Notes: generated from the sequence alone by a model not told the origin. Shown: positions 26,639 through 35,781, counted from the first letter of the stretch. The stretch: 64,000 bases of DNA from Mucilaginibacter sp. PAMC 26640 (GCA_001596135.1 CP014773.1:1178001-1242000); one strand, 5' to 3'. Numbers and translations are program-made.

Positions 26639-27622
26639 CTACTTTATTTTACGGGCCGATACCCCTGTATTGGTTATTTTAACCGTCTTAATCAGGCCAC
26701 TAGCGTCGAATTCCATTTTATCTATACAGGTTACCCGGTGGTTGCCATCGGTTTCTGTTAATGGGCGGCGGTGATATACGATGTAATATTCATCTTTACC
26801 CGGCACTTTAATCACCGAATGATGCCCCGCGCCAGTAGCCACGGCAGGGTCCTGCTTTAAAATGGTGCCGATTTTTTTAAATGGCCCGTTAATGCTATCG
26901 CCTATAGCATATGCTACCCGATAATCCGGACCTGTCCAACCACCTTCCGACCACATGAAGTAATATTTGCCGTTACGGATAAACATAATTGGCCCCTCTA
27001 CATAGCCTTCAGGCGTTATTGATCTGAAGGTAGTCCCATCTGCAAAAGGCTCCAATGCGGTAAAATCATTTTTAAGCTTTGCAATGTTGCAATGGCCCCA
27101 ACCACCATAAATGATGTAATACTGCCCGTCTTTATCTTTAAACACAAACTGATCTATCGGCTGTGCACCGTTCACTATTTTATCTATCAAAGGCTTACCC
27201 AAGAGGTCTTTAAAGGGGCCTTCCGGTTTATCTGCCACGGCTACACCAATACCGCCAACGGTTTCGTTGTTCTGGATATCATTTGCTCCAAAGAAAAAGT
27301 AATACTTGCCCCCTTTTTGTACCAGAGCGGGCGCCCACATGGCGCGTTTTGCCCATTTAACGTTTGAAGAATCAAGCACGTTTGCGTGCTTGGTCCAGGT
27401 AACTAGGTCGGTAGATGAAAATGCATCAAAATGTACCTGATTATTATACTTGTCAGAAAAAGTGGGATAAACCCAATATTGTTTGCCAAATATGGTAGCC
27501 TCGGGGTCGGCATACCAGCCGGGAAAAATAGGGTTGCCGGATGTTTTCTTAACAGGTGCTGTTTGAGCAATTGCACCCTGCAGGCATACAATAGCACTAA
27601 TAAATAATAGTAATCGCTTCAT
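26639..27622 (-). CDS. Glycoside hydrolase family 43, exported
   Basis: 327-residue enzyme with a signal peptide (cut near AIAQ). The five-bladed propeller of GH43 shows the catalytic base D39 in GWYADPEATI, the pKa-modulating Asp in PIDQFVFKDKDG, and the general acid in EGPIMFIRNGKYYFMWSEG. A conserved VATGAGHHSVIKV holds the calcium-site His. Family members release arabinose or xylose from plant polysaccharides; the exact bond cannot be predicted here. The neighbour YdcF-like gene ends 5 bases upstream. Confidence 0.9.
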   Translation of the reverse strand: MKRLLLFISAIVCLQGAIAQTAPVKKTSGNPIFPGWYADPEATIFGKQYWVYPTFSDKYNNQVHFDAFSSTDLVTWTKHANVLDSSNVKWAKRAMWAPALVQKGGKYYFFFGANDIQNNETVGGIGVAVADKPEGPFKDLLGKPLIDKIVNGAQPIDQFVFKDKDGQYYIIYGGWGHCNIAKLKNDFTALEPFADGTTFRSITPEGYVEGPIMFIRNGKYYFMWSEGGWTGPDYRVAYAIGDSINGPFKKIGTILKQDPAVATGAGHHSVIKVPGKDEYYIVYHRRPLTETDGNHRVTCIDKMEFDASGLIKTVKITNTGVSARKIK

Positions 27623-27627
27623 AGTTG

Positions 27628-28371
27628 TTATTTTAGCATGGTTATCAGATAACCAATTAATTCTTTAATATATAAATTCCAATTGCCGTATGTTTCACTT
27701 GCCGGTAAAAGATCAAACACTGAAAATAGACCTTTGTAAGTTTTATAATCGCACGGAAATGGAACGACTTCCAGCCCTTCTTTCTTAAATACCATTAAAG
27801 CGCGGCGCATATGGAAACCAGATGTAACCAGCAAATACGGCGGCTTTAAACCGGTTTTCTTTAATATCGCATGCGAAAGTGCAGCATTCTCAAAAGTATT
27901 GCGTGCTTTGCTTTCTATCAATATACTACTATCCGGAAAGCCCATCTTTTTAAGTTCCCCTTTAACAAACGCGCCCTCAGAAAACCCATCCGGGGTAAGG
28001 CTGCCGTTACCGCCCGTCATTAACAAATGGGTTATTGTATGGTTTGCAAGCAGTTTGGTTGCCTGCACATACCGGTCTTTAGAATCATTAAAATAGCCTT
28101 CGCCTGTTTGATCCTGTGAGATAAATCCGCCGAGTAAAATTGCAAGGTCATATTTTTTGCCATTTATTTGGTAGGGGTCAATATCCCAGGCTTTTGCATA
28201 AAGATTGTACAAGCAAGGGTTGCCGAACAAGTAAAGTAGTAACAAAGCAGCAATTAACAAATTTCGGCGCCGCTTTTGTTTCCTGGTAATAAGCGCATAA
28301 ACCAGCATGGCAAAGGCCCACATGAATGGGAGCATAAAAATATAGAGGACCTTTGATAGTACAAAATACAT
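27628..28371 (-). CDS. YdcF/ElyC (DUF218) family envelope protein
   Basis: 247 residues with two N-terminal transmembrane helices (about 5-25 and 36-52), then a DUF218 domain on the outer face: LAILLGGFIS, HLLMTGGNGSL, ILIESKARNTFENA and LLVTSGFHMRRAL. E. coli relatives SanA and ElyC affect envelope integrity and lipid-carrier use. It may be co-transcribed with the GH43 gene that starts 5 bases after it, although the functions do not match in any obvious way. Confidence 0.88.
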   Translation of the reverse strand: MYFVLSKVLYIFMLPFMWAFAMLVYALITRKQKRRRNLLIAALLLLYLFGNPCLYNLYAKAWDIDPYQINGKKYDLAILLGGFISQDQTGEGYFNDSKDRYVQATKLLANHTITHLLMTGGNGSLTPDGFSEGAFVKGELKKMGFPDSSILIESKARNTFENAALSHAILKKTGLKPPYLLVTSGFHMRRALMVFKKEGLEVVPFPCDYKTYKGLFSVFDLLPASETYGNWNLYIKELIGYLITMLK

Positions 28372-28417
28372 ACAGTTGCTAATGGCGGCTCAATTAACTC
28401 ATCTTTTTCCCGGCATT

Positions 28418-28455
28418 AATAACAAAGCCCGGCGTTAAATCCGGGCTTTGTTATT
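28418..28455 (-). terminator. Terminator of the DUF1080-GMC-subunit III unit
   Basis: Perfect 15-bp stem AATAACAAAGCCCGG / CCGGGCTTTGTTATT with an 8-base loop at 28433-28440. On the minus strand it lies just after the small-subunit gene, and its T-rich side serves as a T run. Confidence 0.85.
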
Positions 28456-28474
28456 TAAATGTATAAGCCGTTTG

Positions 28475-29110
28475 TTATACCACTACATTTTCCATTCCAT
28501 ACTGCTTCAATACGTCAGCGGGTACTCCGGTCCATTTGTTTGGGGCATTACCCACAAAACCCAGATCTTTGATCCCCATTTCGGTAGTGAAGAAACCGGT
28601 TGCTGTTAAATCCCGCATACGGTTAAAAAAGGCTACGCCTTGCTGCATATCAGGTGTAGCTTTGGCCGGATAGGCAATCAGGTCCACCAGTTGTATTTGC
28701 TGTGCAGGTGTAGAGGCTACAAAGGTTTTACCAAAACGGTTCAAAGTTTGCAGATCCAGCCAGCGCAGTCCGCCGCGCATAGGCAACTGATGATCCGGAA
28801 TATCTTTAACAATAAACTCGATAAATTCCGGCACCTTGGCCTCCGTAGCGCTGCCCGATTTTGAATCTTTTGGAATAATTATATCTGCCAGCACAGCAAT
28901 GGTCGCCATTTCGTGCTCGGTAAAATATTTATCGGCCATTAATTTTTTATCCCGTTCTATCTCTTCCGGCTGGCGGCCGGCGGCGGCTTCTTTAGCTGCT
29001 TCTTCAGATTCGGGAACGTTTTTATTATCCGGGGTTTTGCAGGCCTCCAGCAGAACGCCTGCTGATAGGGTGCCGAAACCAAGTGCTTTAAGGGAATCGC
29101 GTCTGTTCAT
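28475..29110 (-). CDS. Gluconate 2-dehydrogenase subunit 3-like protein
   Basis: 211 residues. The N-terminus (MNRRDSLKALGFGTLSAGVLLEAC) combines a twin-Arg motif with a lipobox-like LEAC, so Tat export with lipid anchoring is likely. The body contains LMADKYFTEHEMATIAVLAD and DIIIPKDSKSGSATEAKVPEF, typical of subunit 3 proteins that act as escort or partner of GMC dehydrogenases. It follows the GMC gene by only 6 bases and probably carries the large subunit through the Tat pathway. Confidence 0.92.
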   Translation of the reverse strand: MNRRDSLKALGFGTLSAGVLLEACKTPDNKNVPESEEAAKEAAAGRQPEEIERDKKLMADKYFTEHEMATIAVLADIIIPKDSKSGSATEAKVPEFIEFIVKDIPDHQLPMRGGLRWLDLQTLNRFGKTFVASTPAQQIQLVDLIAYPAKATPDMQQGVAFFNRMRDLTATGFFTTEMGIKDLGFVGNAPNKWTGVPADVLKQYGMENVVV

Positions 29111-29116
29111 GATGCG

Positions 29117-30850
29117 TTATACGTTAAGTTTTTTACGTTGAGCCAAAATGTATTCTGCGGTACGCATGCTAAGAGCAAGAATTGTCCAGGTGGCATTTTT
29201 ATCGCCTTGCTGCACAAAAGGAGCGGCATCAACCACAAAAAGATTTTTACAATCGTGGGCCTGGCAATATTTGTTCAGGGCAGATTTGGATGGATCATCA
29301 CCCATACGGACAGTGCCCACTTCGTGAATGATCTTACCTGGTGCTTCTAAGCCGTAATTAGTTTCCGGCCCTTGTTTAGGGCCATGTATAGCACCCATAT
29401 TGTGTAAAACCTCCTCAAAAGTATCCTGCATGTGCTTAGCCTGGTTCACCTCGTCATTGGTCCATTTGTAATGGAAACGCAATACAGGGATACCATACTT
29501 ATCCACAACGCTAGGGTCTATTTCACAATAATTATCTGCACGGGCAATGGCGGTACCACGGCCGGCCATTCCCACACTACTGCCGAAGAAGCGGCGGTAA
29601 TCATCTTTTAGCGATGCACCATAGCCACCGGCCTCCTTTGTTTTACCATCACGGCCGGGAACTGCGCCATTTTGGTTTTGCATACCGAAACCAAAGCCAT
29701 ATGATGGCATATGTAAACCACCACCATATTCGATATGGTATCCGCGCGGAAAATTCAGTTTTTTGTTATCCAGCCACCACGGCGAGTAGATATGCACGCT
29801 ACCTACGCCGTCTTCGTTGTAACGCTTACGATCCAGCAGTTGCGGCAGAAAACCACCAGCACTTGAGCCGGTAGAATCATGCAGGTATTTACCAACAACG
29901 CCACTGCTATTGGCCAAACCGCCCGGATGTGCTGATGATTTGGAATTGAGCAGGATGCGGGCAGATTCTCCCGCGCTTGCGCCAAGTATCACTGTTTTGG
30001 CATTTACCTGGTATTCCTGCATATCTTCTTTATTAATGTAAGATACGCCTGTTGCCAGTCCGTTTTTATCCGTCAGTATCTCGCGCACCATTGCATTGGT
30101 GATCACTTTGAGATTGCCGGTTTTAATAGCAGGGATAACCAGGCAAGAAGAAGCCGAGAAATCGCCGTAAATTTTACAGCTACGGCCGCACTGCCCGCAG
30201 AAGAAGCATGCACCCCGTTCTTTATTGCCGGGCAATGCCTCTGTTAGTACCGAACCACGCCCCGGGATAACCTTTACACCGGCCTTGCGCGCGCCCTGCG
30301 TAATAAACAACTCGTTCAACCTGGGCTTTGGCGGCGGTAAAAAGATGCCATCCGGTTCGCTTTCTATGTTTTCCTTGGTACCGTAAATCCCAATCAAACG
30401 GTCAACCTTATCGTAAAAAGGTTTTACATCCTCATAAGAAATTGGCCACTCATCGGTCAGGCCGTCTTTCGGTTTAAAGTCATCCGGACCCATTCGCAGG
30501 GAGATCCTCCCCCAGTGATTGGTACGACCACCCAGCATCCGCGAGCGGAACCAATAAAATTCTGTTTTGTCTTTTGTAGTATACGGCTCGCCATCGATAT
30601 CCCAACCGCCAAAAGCAGCGTCGAAATCACCAAACGGGCGCGTAGTGCTTGCCCCGCGGCGAGCCGATTCCCAAGGCCACTTTAATTGGGCCGAATCTGT
30701 TTTTGGGTCAAAGTATGCACCGGCTTCAAGCATTAAAACTTTAATACCTGCATTAGCAAGCACATAACCTGCCATACCGCCCCCTGCACCCGAGCCTACA
30801 ATAACTACATCATAGGTTGTGCCTGATTTTTTGATCTGCAAATCTTCCAT
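29117..30850 (-). CDS. GMC family oxidoreductase, probable sugar 3-dehydrogenase
   Basis: 577-residue FAD enzyme. The ADP-binding motif is VVIVGSGAGGGMAGYVLANAG at 16-34, and a Cys cluster (ACFFCGQCGRSC) lies near residue 220, typical for this subgroup. The C-terminal catalytic part shows HEVGTVRMG and GDKNATWTILALS with the expected His/Asn pair. No signal peptide of its own; the neighbouring Tat-type subunit may export it. With DUF1080 upstream, oxidation of the C3 hydroxyl of glycosides or sugars is the most likely reaction (established for related Bacteroidota clusters, inferred here). Confidence 0.9.
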   Translation of the reverse strand: MEDLQIKKSGTTYDVVIVGSGAGGGMAGYVLANAGIKVLMLEAGAYFDPKTDSAQLKWPWESARRGASTTRPFGDFDAAFGGWDIDGEPYTTKDKTEFYWFRSRMLGGRTNHWGRISLRMGPDDFKPKDGLTDEWPISYEDVKPFYDKVDRLIGIYGTKENIESEPDGIFLPPPKPRLNELFITQGARKAGVKVIPGRGSVLTEALPGNKERGACFFCGQCGRSCKIYGDFSASSCLVIPAIKTGNLKVITNAMVREILTDKNGLATGVSYINKEDMQEYQVNAKTVILGASAGESARILLNSKSSAHPGGLANSSGVVGKYLHDSTGSSAGGFLPQLLDRKRYNEDGVGSVHIYSPWWLDNKKLNFPRGYHIEYGGGLHMPSYGFGFGMQNQNGAVPGRDGKTKEAGGYGASLKDDYRRFFGSSVGMAGRGTAIARADNYCEIDPSVVDKYGIPVLRFHYKWTNDEVNQAKHMQDTFEEVLHNMGAIHGPKQGPETNYGLEAPGKIIHEVGTVRMGDDPSKSALNKYCQAHDCKNLFVVDAAPFVQQGDKNATWTILALSMRTAEYILAQRKKLNV

Positions 30851-30896
30851 AAAGAATATTACCCCGGCGCTGGTTAGTGCTCCGGATTTGACTAGC

Positions 30897-31562
30897 TTAT
30901 AATTGTTTTAAACTGATATTTTTGTATGATACTACTGCGCCATGGCCCTGCAAAGCAATGTGGCCTTTAGGATACTTGGCAAAACCTGCCCAGGTTTTAA
31001 ATTTGCTGTTGTTCAGCATTTCTATCCATTCCGGGCTGCCAATTTTTACATTAACAGTTTCTACACCATTTAGTGAGAAAGTAAGCTGACCATCTTTTTT
31101 GCGGATCTTAACCTTGTTCCATTCGCCAGCCGGTTTAGCAGCTGTCGCAGGGGCAGGTTTCAAATCATATAATGAACCCGCCAGGTGGCTTGGTTTTTTA
31201 TTATCTTCCGCTTTTACGTTATCGAGCACCTGCATTTCTATGCCGGTAAGGTAGGTAGCACCTAATGCAGGGTCTTCATGCACGCCGAAAATAATACCGC
31301 TATTTCCACCTTCAGCAATCTTCCAATCTATACTTAATTCAAAGTTTTCATACTCACCATCAGTAAGCAGATCTGCTGCTTCCGGAGATTTTGGATCCAG
31401 CTGAAGTGCCCCATCAACTACAGACCAGGCACCGACACCAGTTTTGTTATAAGTATGCCAGCCTGTGGTGGTTTTACCATCAAATAGTTTTACTGTTTTT
31501 TGCGCAAATGCTGCGTAGCTTACGGCCGTTAAAGCCAGTGCGCCCAGGATCATTTTTTTCAT
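30897..31562 (-). CDS. DUF1080 protein (3-keto-disaccharide hydrolase family)
   Basis: 221 residues with signal peptide (cut near AAFAQ) and a concanavalin-like beta-sandwich: VKLFDGKTTTGWHTY at the start, YENFELSIDWKIAEGGNSGIIFG in the middle, and EWNKVKIRKKDGQLTFSLNG and GHIALQGHG near the end. Pfam names this family 3-keto-disaccharide hydrolase; members cleave 3-keto-glycosides without the usual acid/base pair. First gene of a three-gene unit with the GMC oxidoreductase (46-base gap) and subunit 3, so both steps of 3-keto-glycoside breakdown are present together. Confidence 0.93.
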   Translation of the reverse strand: MKKMILGALALTAVSYAAFAQKTVKLFDGKTTTGWHTYNKTGVGAWSVVDGALQLDPKSPEAADLLTDGEYENFELSIDWKIAEGGNSGIIFGVHEDPALGATYLTGIEMQVLDNVKAEDNKKPSHLAGSLYDLKPAPATAAKPAGEWNKVKIRKKDGQLTFSLNGVETVNVKIGSPEWIEMLNNSKFKTWAGFAKYPKGHIALQGHGAVVSYKNISLKQL

Positions 31563-31892
31563 GAAGATAGTTTTTACAATGCAAGATGCACTGTTTAGTT
31601 ATAGTTTGGATAGTAAAAGTAGTATTTATTTTGATTGATGCTACTTTAACGCTTAATCAATCAAAAAAATTACAAGGCTCAGGTTTGGCAATTAAGAAAC
31701 GAGAAGCAAGAAATCAAGAAGCAGGAAATTGAGATACAGGAAATCACGAGGCAGGACGCCAGAATCCAGGAGGCAAGAATTTAAGAAGTACGAGGCAGGA
31801 AATCGTGAACCAGAAAATAAGAACCGGGAGGCATAAAAACTAATCGACAGAGCATAATAGCGCCCCCTCACTATTTGCAAATAGGAGCTTGC
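31563..31892. repeat. Purine-rich word array, no gene
   Basis: No gene recognised. From about 31690 to 31830 the plus strand repeats variants of GAAGCAAGAAATCAAG, AGGAAATCACGAGGCAGG and AGGCAAGAATTTAAGAAG, almost without pyrimidine runs. At 31871-31884 lies a perfect palindrome CTATTTGCAAATAG next to the stop codon of the following gene (31893). The 31692-31880 minus-strand reading frame is a by-product of this composition. Confidence 0.7.
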
Positions 31893-32906
31893 TTACCGGC
31901 TCAACATAAAAGATAATCCAGATGCCAATCCTATAGTTGCATAGCCATAACTATCCTGGAAAGAGATATTATAATCATCCTGGCCGCGATAGCCACCACC
32001 GGCTATAACCGATACATCGTACAAAAAAGGTAAATGGTAATAGTATTTCAGGCTAACATTCAGCCGTTTTTTGAGGTTGAAGGCGTTATAGTCATTATAC
32101 TTATCAGCGATGTAGGTAAAATCAAACTGCAGACGCTGCCAGTTGGCAAATAATTTGCGATTTTTTTTGATCGGGTCTTCATAAGCCTTGGCCAGGTTGA
32201 TCATATAGGTACCGTTTGCCCTGATCCAGCCGTAGTGGCCCGGCAGGCCAGCTGCGGCACCAGTGCCAAACAAACCCGCATGTACTTCTACACCAATGGT
32301 TTTATATTGATTAATGACCAGGTCTGGCTTGTCGATCCGCTTACCAACAGTATAGTTAAGTGTGTAGAAATTGGTAGAAAACTTGCCACCATCAACATTA
32401 AAGCTGCCATCTTCCAGTAAGGTTGGCCCGCGCACGCCGTTAGAGTGGTGTGTATATCCGCCTGATAAAAATTCCGGGCGATACACATCATGGTTTAGCC
32501 GGTAAAAGAACTGGATGCCTGGCATATAGCTTGGCGACTTTACCGGCGCGCCGGGTGATGAAAGTAACCGGATCTTTACCCTTGTAAAGGCATTTACAAA
32601 CAGGCGGGATTTGGGCGTGTTGTATATAACAAAGTTTGCTACAACATCTGCCACCAGCTGTGTTTTTACCGGTTGGAAAAATTCCTGCCCAAAAAAGGAA
32701 GTACGCAGATTCTGTACGTATATATCGTTAAAATCCTGGTTGGTCAGGCGCCTGGCAATTAGGGATGTGATGGTATCCTGTATAACAGGGGTACCTTTAA
32801 CATGAATGGTATCTGGCGAGATGGATGCGAAGCCGTTAATGGCTGAAAGGATTAAAATAAATAAGGCAATTAATATTTTAAAACGTGATTTAAAAGGGGT
32901 AAACAT
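31893..32906 (-). CDS. Outer-membrane beta-barrel, possible phospholipase A (OMPLA-like)
   Basis: 337 residues. Signal peptide to about residue 27; then alternating amphipathic strands ending in a hydrophobic C-terminal strand (GLASGLSFMLSR), as in outer-membrane barrels. A block GGYTHHSNGVRGPT (149-162) resembles the OMPLA active site YNHQSNG, giving H153 and S155 as candidate catalytic pair, and N179 in STNFYTLNY could match the third residue (SWN). The spacing to N179 is about 12 residues longer than in E. coli PldA. The function is therefore an inference from motif similarity. Confidence 0.6.
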   Translation of the reverse strand: MFTPFKSRFKILIALFILILSAINGFASISPDTIHVKGTPVIQDTITSLIARRLTNQDFNDIYVQNLRTSFFGQEFFQPVKTQLVADVVANFVIYNTPKSRLFVNAFTRVKIRLLSSPGAPVKSPSYMPGIQFFYRLNHDVYRPEFLSGGYTHHSNGVRGPTLLEDGSFNVDGGKFSTNFYTLNYTVGKRIDKPDLVINQYKTIGVEVHAGLFGTGAAAGLPGHYGWIRANGTYMINLAKAYEDPIKKNRKLFANWQRLQFDFTYIADKYNDYNAFNLKKRLNVSLKYYYHLPFLYDVSVIAGGGYRGQDDYNISFQDSYGYATIGLASGLSFMLSR

Positions 32907-33482
32907 TCTGTCGTATGAAGCTATTTTCTTAATAGTAAAAATATATTACAGTGTTTTAACCTGATTGTTTTGCTACTCTTAGCCTAAGTCAGAATCCGAC
33001 TTTACGCTGACATAAGGGATAATGTAGTGCAGCTTCAGTTATAGTAAAATCTGCTTTGATGAAGCCGCTACTATCCGGTATCTAACATTCAGCAGCATCC
33101 CAGCAATGACGAAAAACGGAGTTGACATTACTTAATCAAATTTGATGATGATCTAATGCACAAACCTGACTTTCAGGTATTTAAAATTTATCTTTAAACA
33201 ATATTTTAACCATGCTCTTTCGGAGGCCAACGATCGATGGCATTTGCCGGGGGAGGTGATACTTTAACAACCGTACGCCTTATAAACTTGTCAGCTGAAA
33301 TGATGGAATTGATATCAACATTTCTTCTGGCTGTACTTCGTTTTAGTTTCGATGCTCATGATGGTAGTTAAGTTGCCTGTAGTATCTGAGGCATCTAAGT
33401 GAATTCATCCGGCTCATATAGCCGAGTTTACACGGTATTAGAAACAAAATGCTTACCTTGCCAACTCATCTATAAGAACATA
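32907..33482. other. Long non-coding stretch before the DEAD-box helicase
   Basis: 576 bases without a convincing gene between divergent transcription units. It must hold promoters for both neighbours. The minus strand has a 50-codon open stretch without ATG at 33206-33355 (ending RWPPKEHG) and the plus strand an ATG frame from 33238; neither is supported further. A long 5' leader is common for cold-induced RNA helicase genes, so structured RNA is possible. No exact TAnnTTTG box seen. Confidence 0.45.
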
Positions 33483-34715
33483 GTGACTTTTCAGGATTTC
33501 AATTTCAACGAACAATTATTAGAAGGCGTACTTAGCATGGGTTACACCAAAGCTACACCTATTCAGGAAATGACCATACCGGTTATCATGAATGGCGACG
33601 ACCTGATCGCCTGCGCCCAAACGGGTACAGGTAAAACAGCTTCCTACTTGCTGCCGGTTTTAAATTATATCGCGAATAATAACAGCCATCAGACCACTGC
33701 ATTGGTGCTGGCGCCCACACGTGAGCTTGCCCAGCAGATAGATCAGCAGGTGGAAGGGCTAGCCTATTTTACTGGTATTAGCTCACAAGCAGTTTTTGGC
33801 GGTGGTGATGGCATGGCTTACGAGCAGCAGCGCCGCGGCATTCAAAACAGTGTTAATATTATTATCGCCACACCTGGCAGGCTCATTGCCCATCTTACCT
33901 CCGGCGTGCTTAAATTTAACCACATTACTCATTTGGTATTAGATGAGGCCGACCGTATGCTGGACATGGGTTTTAGTGACGACATTATGCGCATTATAAG
34001 TTACTTGCCCAAAAAACGCCAAACGCTTTTATTTTCGGCTACCATGCCGGGCAGGATCCGCAACCTGGCCAAGGCCATCCTAACAGATCCGCAGCAGATC
34101 AATATTGCAATCTCGCAGCCCGCTGCCGGTATAGATCAGCAGGTTTACCGCGTGCACGACGGACAAAAGACTCCTTTGCTAAAAATGCTTTTAAAGGATG
34201 GCGGCTATTTAAGCTCCATTATTTTTGCATCCCGTAAGGAAATTGTAAAATCGCTTTACAAAGAATTGAAGCAAGCACACTTAAATGTGGCGGCCTTTCA
34301 CTCAGATCTGCAGCAAAACGAACGTGAGGAGATCTTGCTTAGATTTAAAAACAAACAACTGCCCGTTATTATTGGTACCGATGCCTTATCACGTGGTATA
34401 GACGTAGAGGGGATAGACCTGGTAATTAATTACGATGTGCCGGGCGATGCAGAAGATTATGTACACCGCATTGGCCGTACTGCCCGTGCAGCTACAACGG
34501 GTACCGCTATTACTTTTGTAAATGACAGGGATTTGAAAAAGCTGAAAAGTATAGAACAGCTGATAGACCGCCCCGTAGCCCAAAAGGAATTGCCTGAAGA
34601 GTTAAAAGGTATTGAGGCCGTAAAAACTGAACAGCCGCATGGCAGTGGCAGGAACGATCAGCGCCGTAAACCTAACCGCTATAAAGGCAGCAAGCCGCGC
34701 CCTGCTGCAAATTAA
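33483..34715 (+). CDS. DEAD-box ATP-dependent RNA helicase
   Basis: RNA unwinding, likely in ribosome assembly or mRNA turnover and cold adaptation. About 410 residues with all core motifs: Q motif GYTKATPIQEMTIP, motif I AQTGTGKT, Ia PTRELAQQ, motif II VLDEADRML, motif III FSATMP, and motif VI HRIGRTAR. The C-terminal tail is short and basic (RRKPNRYKGSKPRP), as in RhlE-like members. Start: GTG at 33483 gives the normal opening VTFQDFNFNEQLL; an ATG at 33399 would add 28 residues with two Cys and no family match, so I prefer GTG, though 33399 is possible. Confidence 0.9.
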   Translation: MTFQDFNFNEQLLEGVLSMGYTKATPIQEMTIPVIMNGDDLIACAQTGTGKTASYLLPVLNYIANNNSHQTTALVLAPTRELAQQIDQQVEGLAYFTGISSQAVFGGGDGMAYEQQRRGIQNSVNIIIATPGRLIAHLTSGVLKFNHITHLVLDEADRMLDMGFSDDIMRIISYLPKKRQTLLFSATMPGRIRNLAKAILTDPQQINIAISQPAAGIDQQVYRVHDGQKTPLLKMLLKDGGYLSSIIFASRKEIVKSLYKELKQAHLNVAAFHSDLQQNEREEILLRFKNKQLPVIIGTDALSRGIDVEGIDLVINYDVPGDAEDYVHRIGRTARAATTGTAITFVNDRDLKKLKSIEQLIDRPVAQKELPEELKGIEAVKTEQPHGSGRNDQRRKPNRYKGSKPRPAAN

Positions 34716-34797
34716 ACCATGTATTATTTGTTCGGTCTATTTGATTGTATTTGTCAATGCGTTACATTTACACAACAAACCAATTAAAAAACCAAAC

Positions 34798-35676
34798 ATG
34801 ACTTCAAGACGTTCGTTCCTGAAAACCTCAGCGGTGCTGGGTACAGGGCTCTTAATGGCGCCCGATGTATTATTTGCGCGTAACAAAAAATATATAGGCG
34901 TTCAACTTTACACCGTACGCGATGCGATGGCTAAAGACCCTGTGGGTACTTTAGCGAAAGTAAAAGCAGTAGGCTTCAATACGCTGGAAGGTGCCACCTA
35001 TACCGGCACCCAAAAATTCTACGGCATGGAGCCTGACCAATTTAAGCAAGTGCTTAAAGATAACGGGCTGATGATGCCAAGCGGCCATTATATGCTGGGC
35101 GAAGGTATGGCTACAGCTAAAGGTACCATTACAAACGAGTGGCAAAAAGCGGTTGATGATGCTGCTGAAGTAGGTTTAAAATATATGGTTTGCGCATATT
35201 TGCTTGATACAGAGCGCGGCAGCCTTGAACATTACAAACAAACAGCCGATAAATTAAATACTGCCGGCGAGATCTGTAAAAAAGCAGGCATTCAGCTTTG
35301 CTACCATAATCACGATTTTGAATTTAAACAGGAAGACGGTAAATACCCCTATGAAGTGCTTTTAAACAGCACCGATAAGGACCTGGTAAAAATGGAAATG
35401 GATATATATTGGATGTACCGGGCCAAACAGGATGTTGTTGCTATGTTTAACCAACACCCGGGCCGTTTCCCACTCTGGCATGTAAAAGATATGGATAACA
35501 CGCCTAAACAAATGTTTACAGAAGTTGGAAATGGCGTAATACCATTCAAAAAGATTTTTGAACATGCTGATAAAGCCGGGTTAAAATACTTTTTTAATGA
35601 GCAGGATATTTGCCCGGGTGATCCATTCAACAGCATTACCCAAAGCTACGCTTACATTAAAAAGAACCTGGTTTAA
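34798..35676 (+). CDS. Sugar phosphate isomerase/epimerase, TIM barrel, exported
   Basis: 292 residues. A Tat signal (TSRRSFLKTSAVLGTG) starts at the ATG at 34798. The rest is an AP-endonuclease-family-2-like TIM barrel: IGVQLYTVRDAMAKD, LCYHNHDFEF and VKMEMDIYWMYRA provide metal ligands and substrate residues. Such exported epimerase-like proteins often sit with GMC and DUF1080 genes in Bacteroidota and may act on keto-sugars, for instance as isomerase or hydrolase helpers. Here it lies 3-4 kb from that cluster. An ORF open from 34639 overlapping the helicase end is rejected as start. Confidence 0.9.
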   Translation: MTSRRSFLKTSAVLGTGLLMAPDVLFARNKKYIGVQLYTVRDAMAKDPVGTLAKVKAVGFNTLEGATYTGTQKFYGMEPDQFKQVLKDNGLMMPSGHYMLGEGMATAKGTITNEWQKAVDDAAEVGLKYMVCAYLLDTERGSLEHYKQTADKLNTAGEICKKAGIQLCYHNHDFEFKQEDGKYPYEVLLNSTDKDLVKMEMDIYWMYRAKQDVVAMFNQHPGRFPLWHVKDMDNTPKQMFTEVGNGVIPFKKIFEHADKAGLKYFFNEQDICPGDPFNSITQSYAYIKKNLV

Positions 35677-35693
35677 CCACCGTATAACATCAT

Positions 35694-35720
35694 AAAGCCG
35701 GATTTTGTCCGGCTTTTTTT
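35694..35720 (+). terminator. Terminator after the TIM-barrel gene
   Basis: AAAGCCGGA-TTTTG-TCCGGCTTT perfect stem followed by T residues. Confidence 0.9.
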
Positions 35721-35781
35721 GTGACTAAATATTAGCAAAACTAAATAAATCGACATTCGTTAGTATTCCCGTATATAGGTT

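Noticed and set aside
34639..34797. Extension of the TIM-barrel gene into the helicase end
   Set aside because: The Tat signal starts at 34798; the extension has no family similarity.
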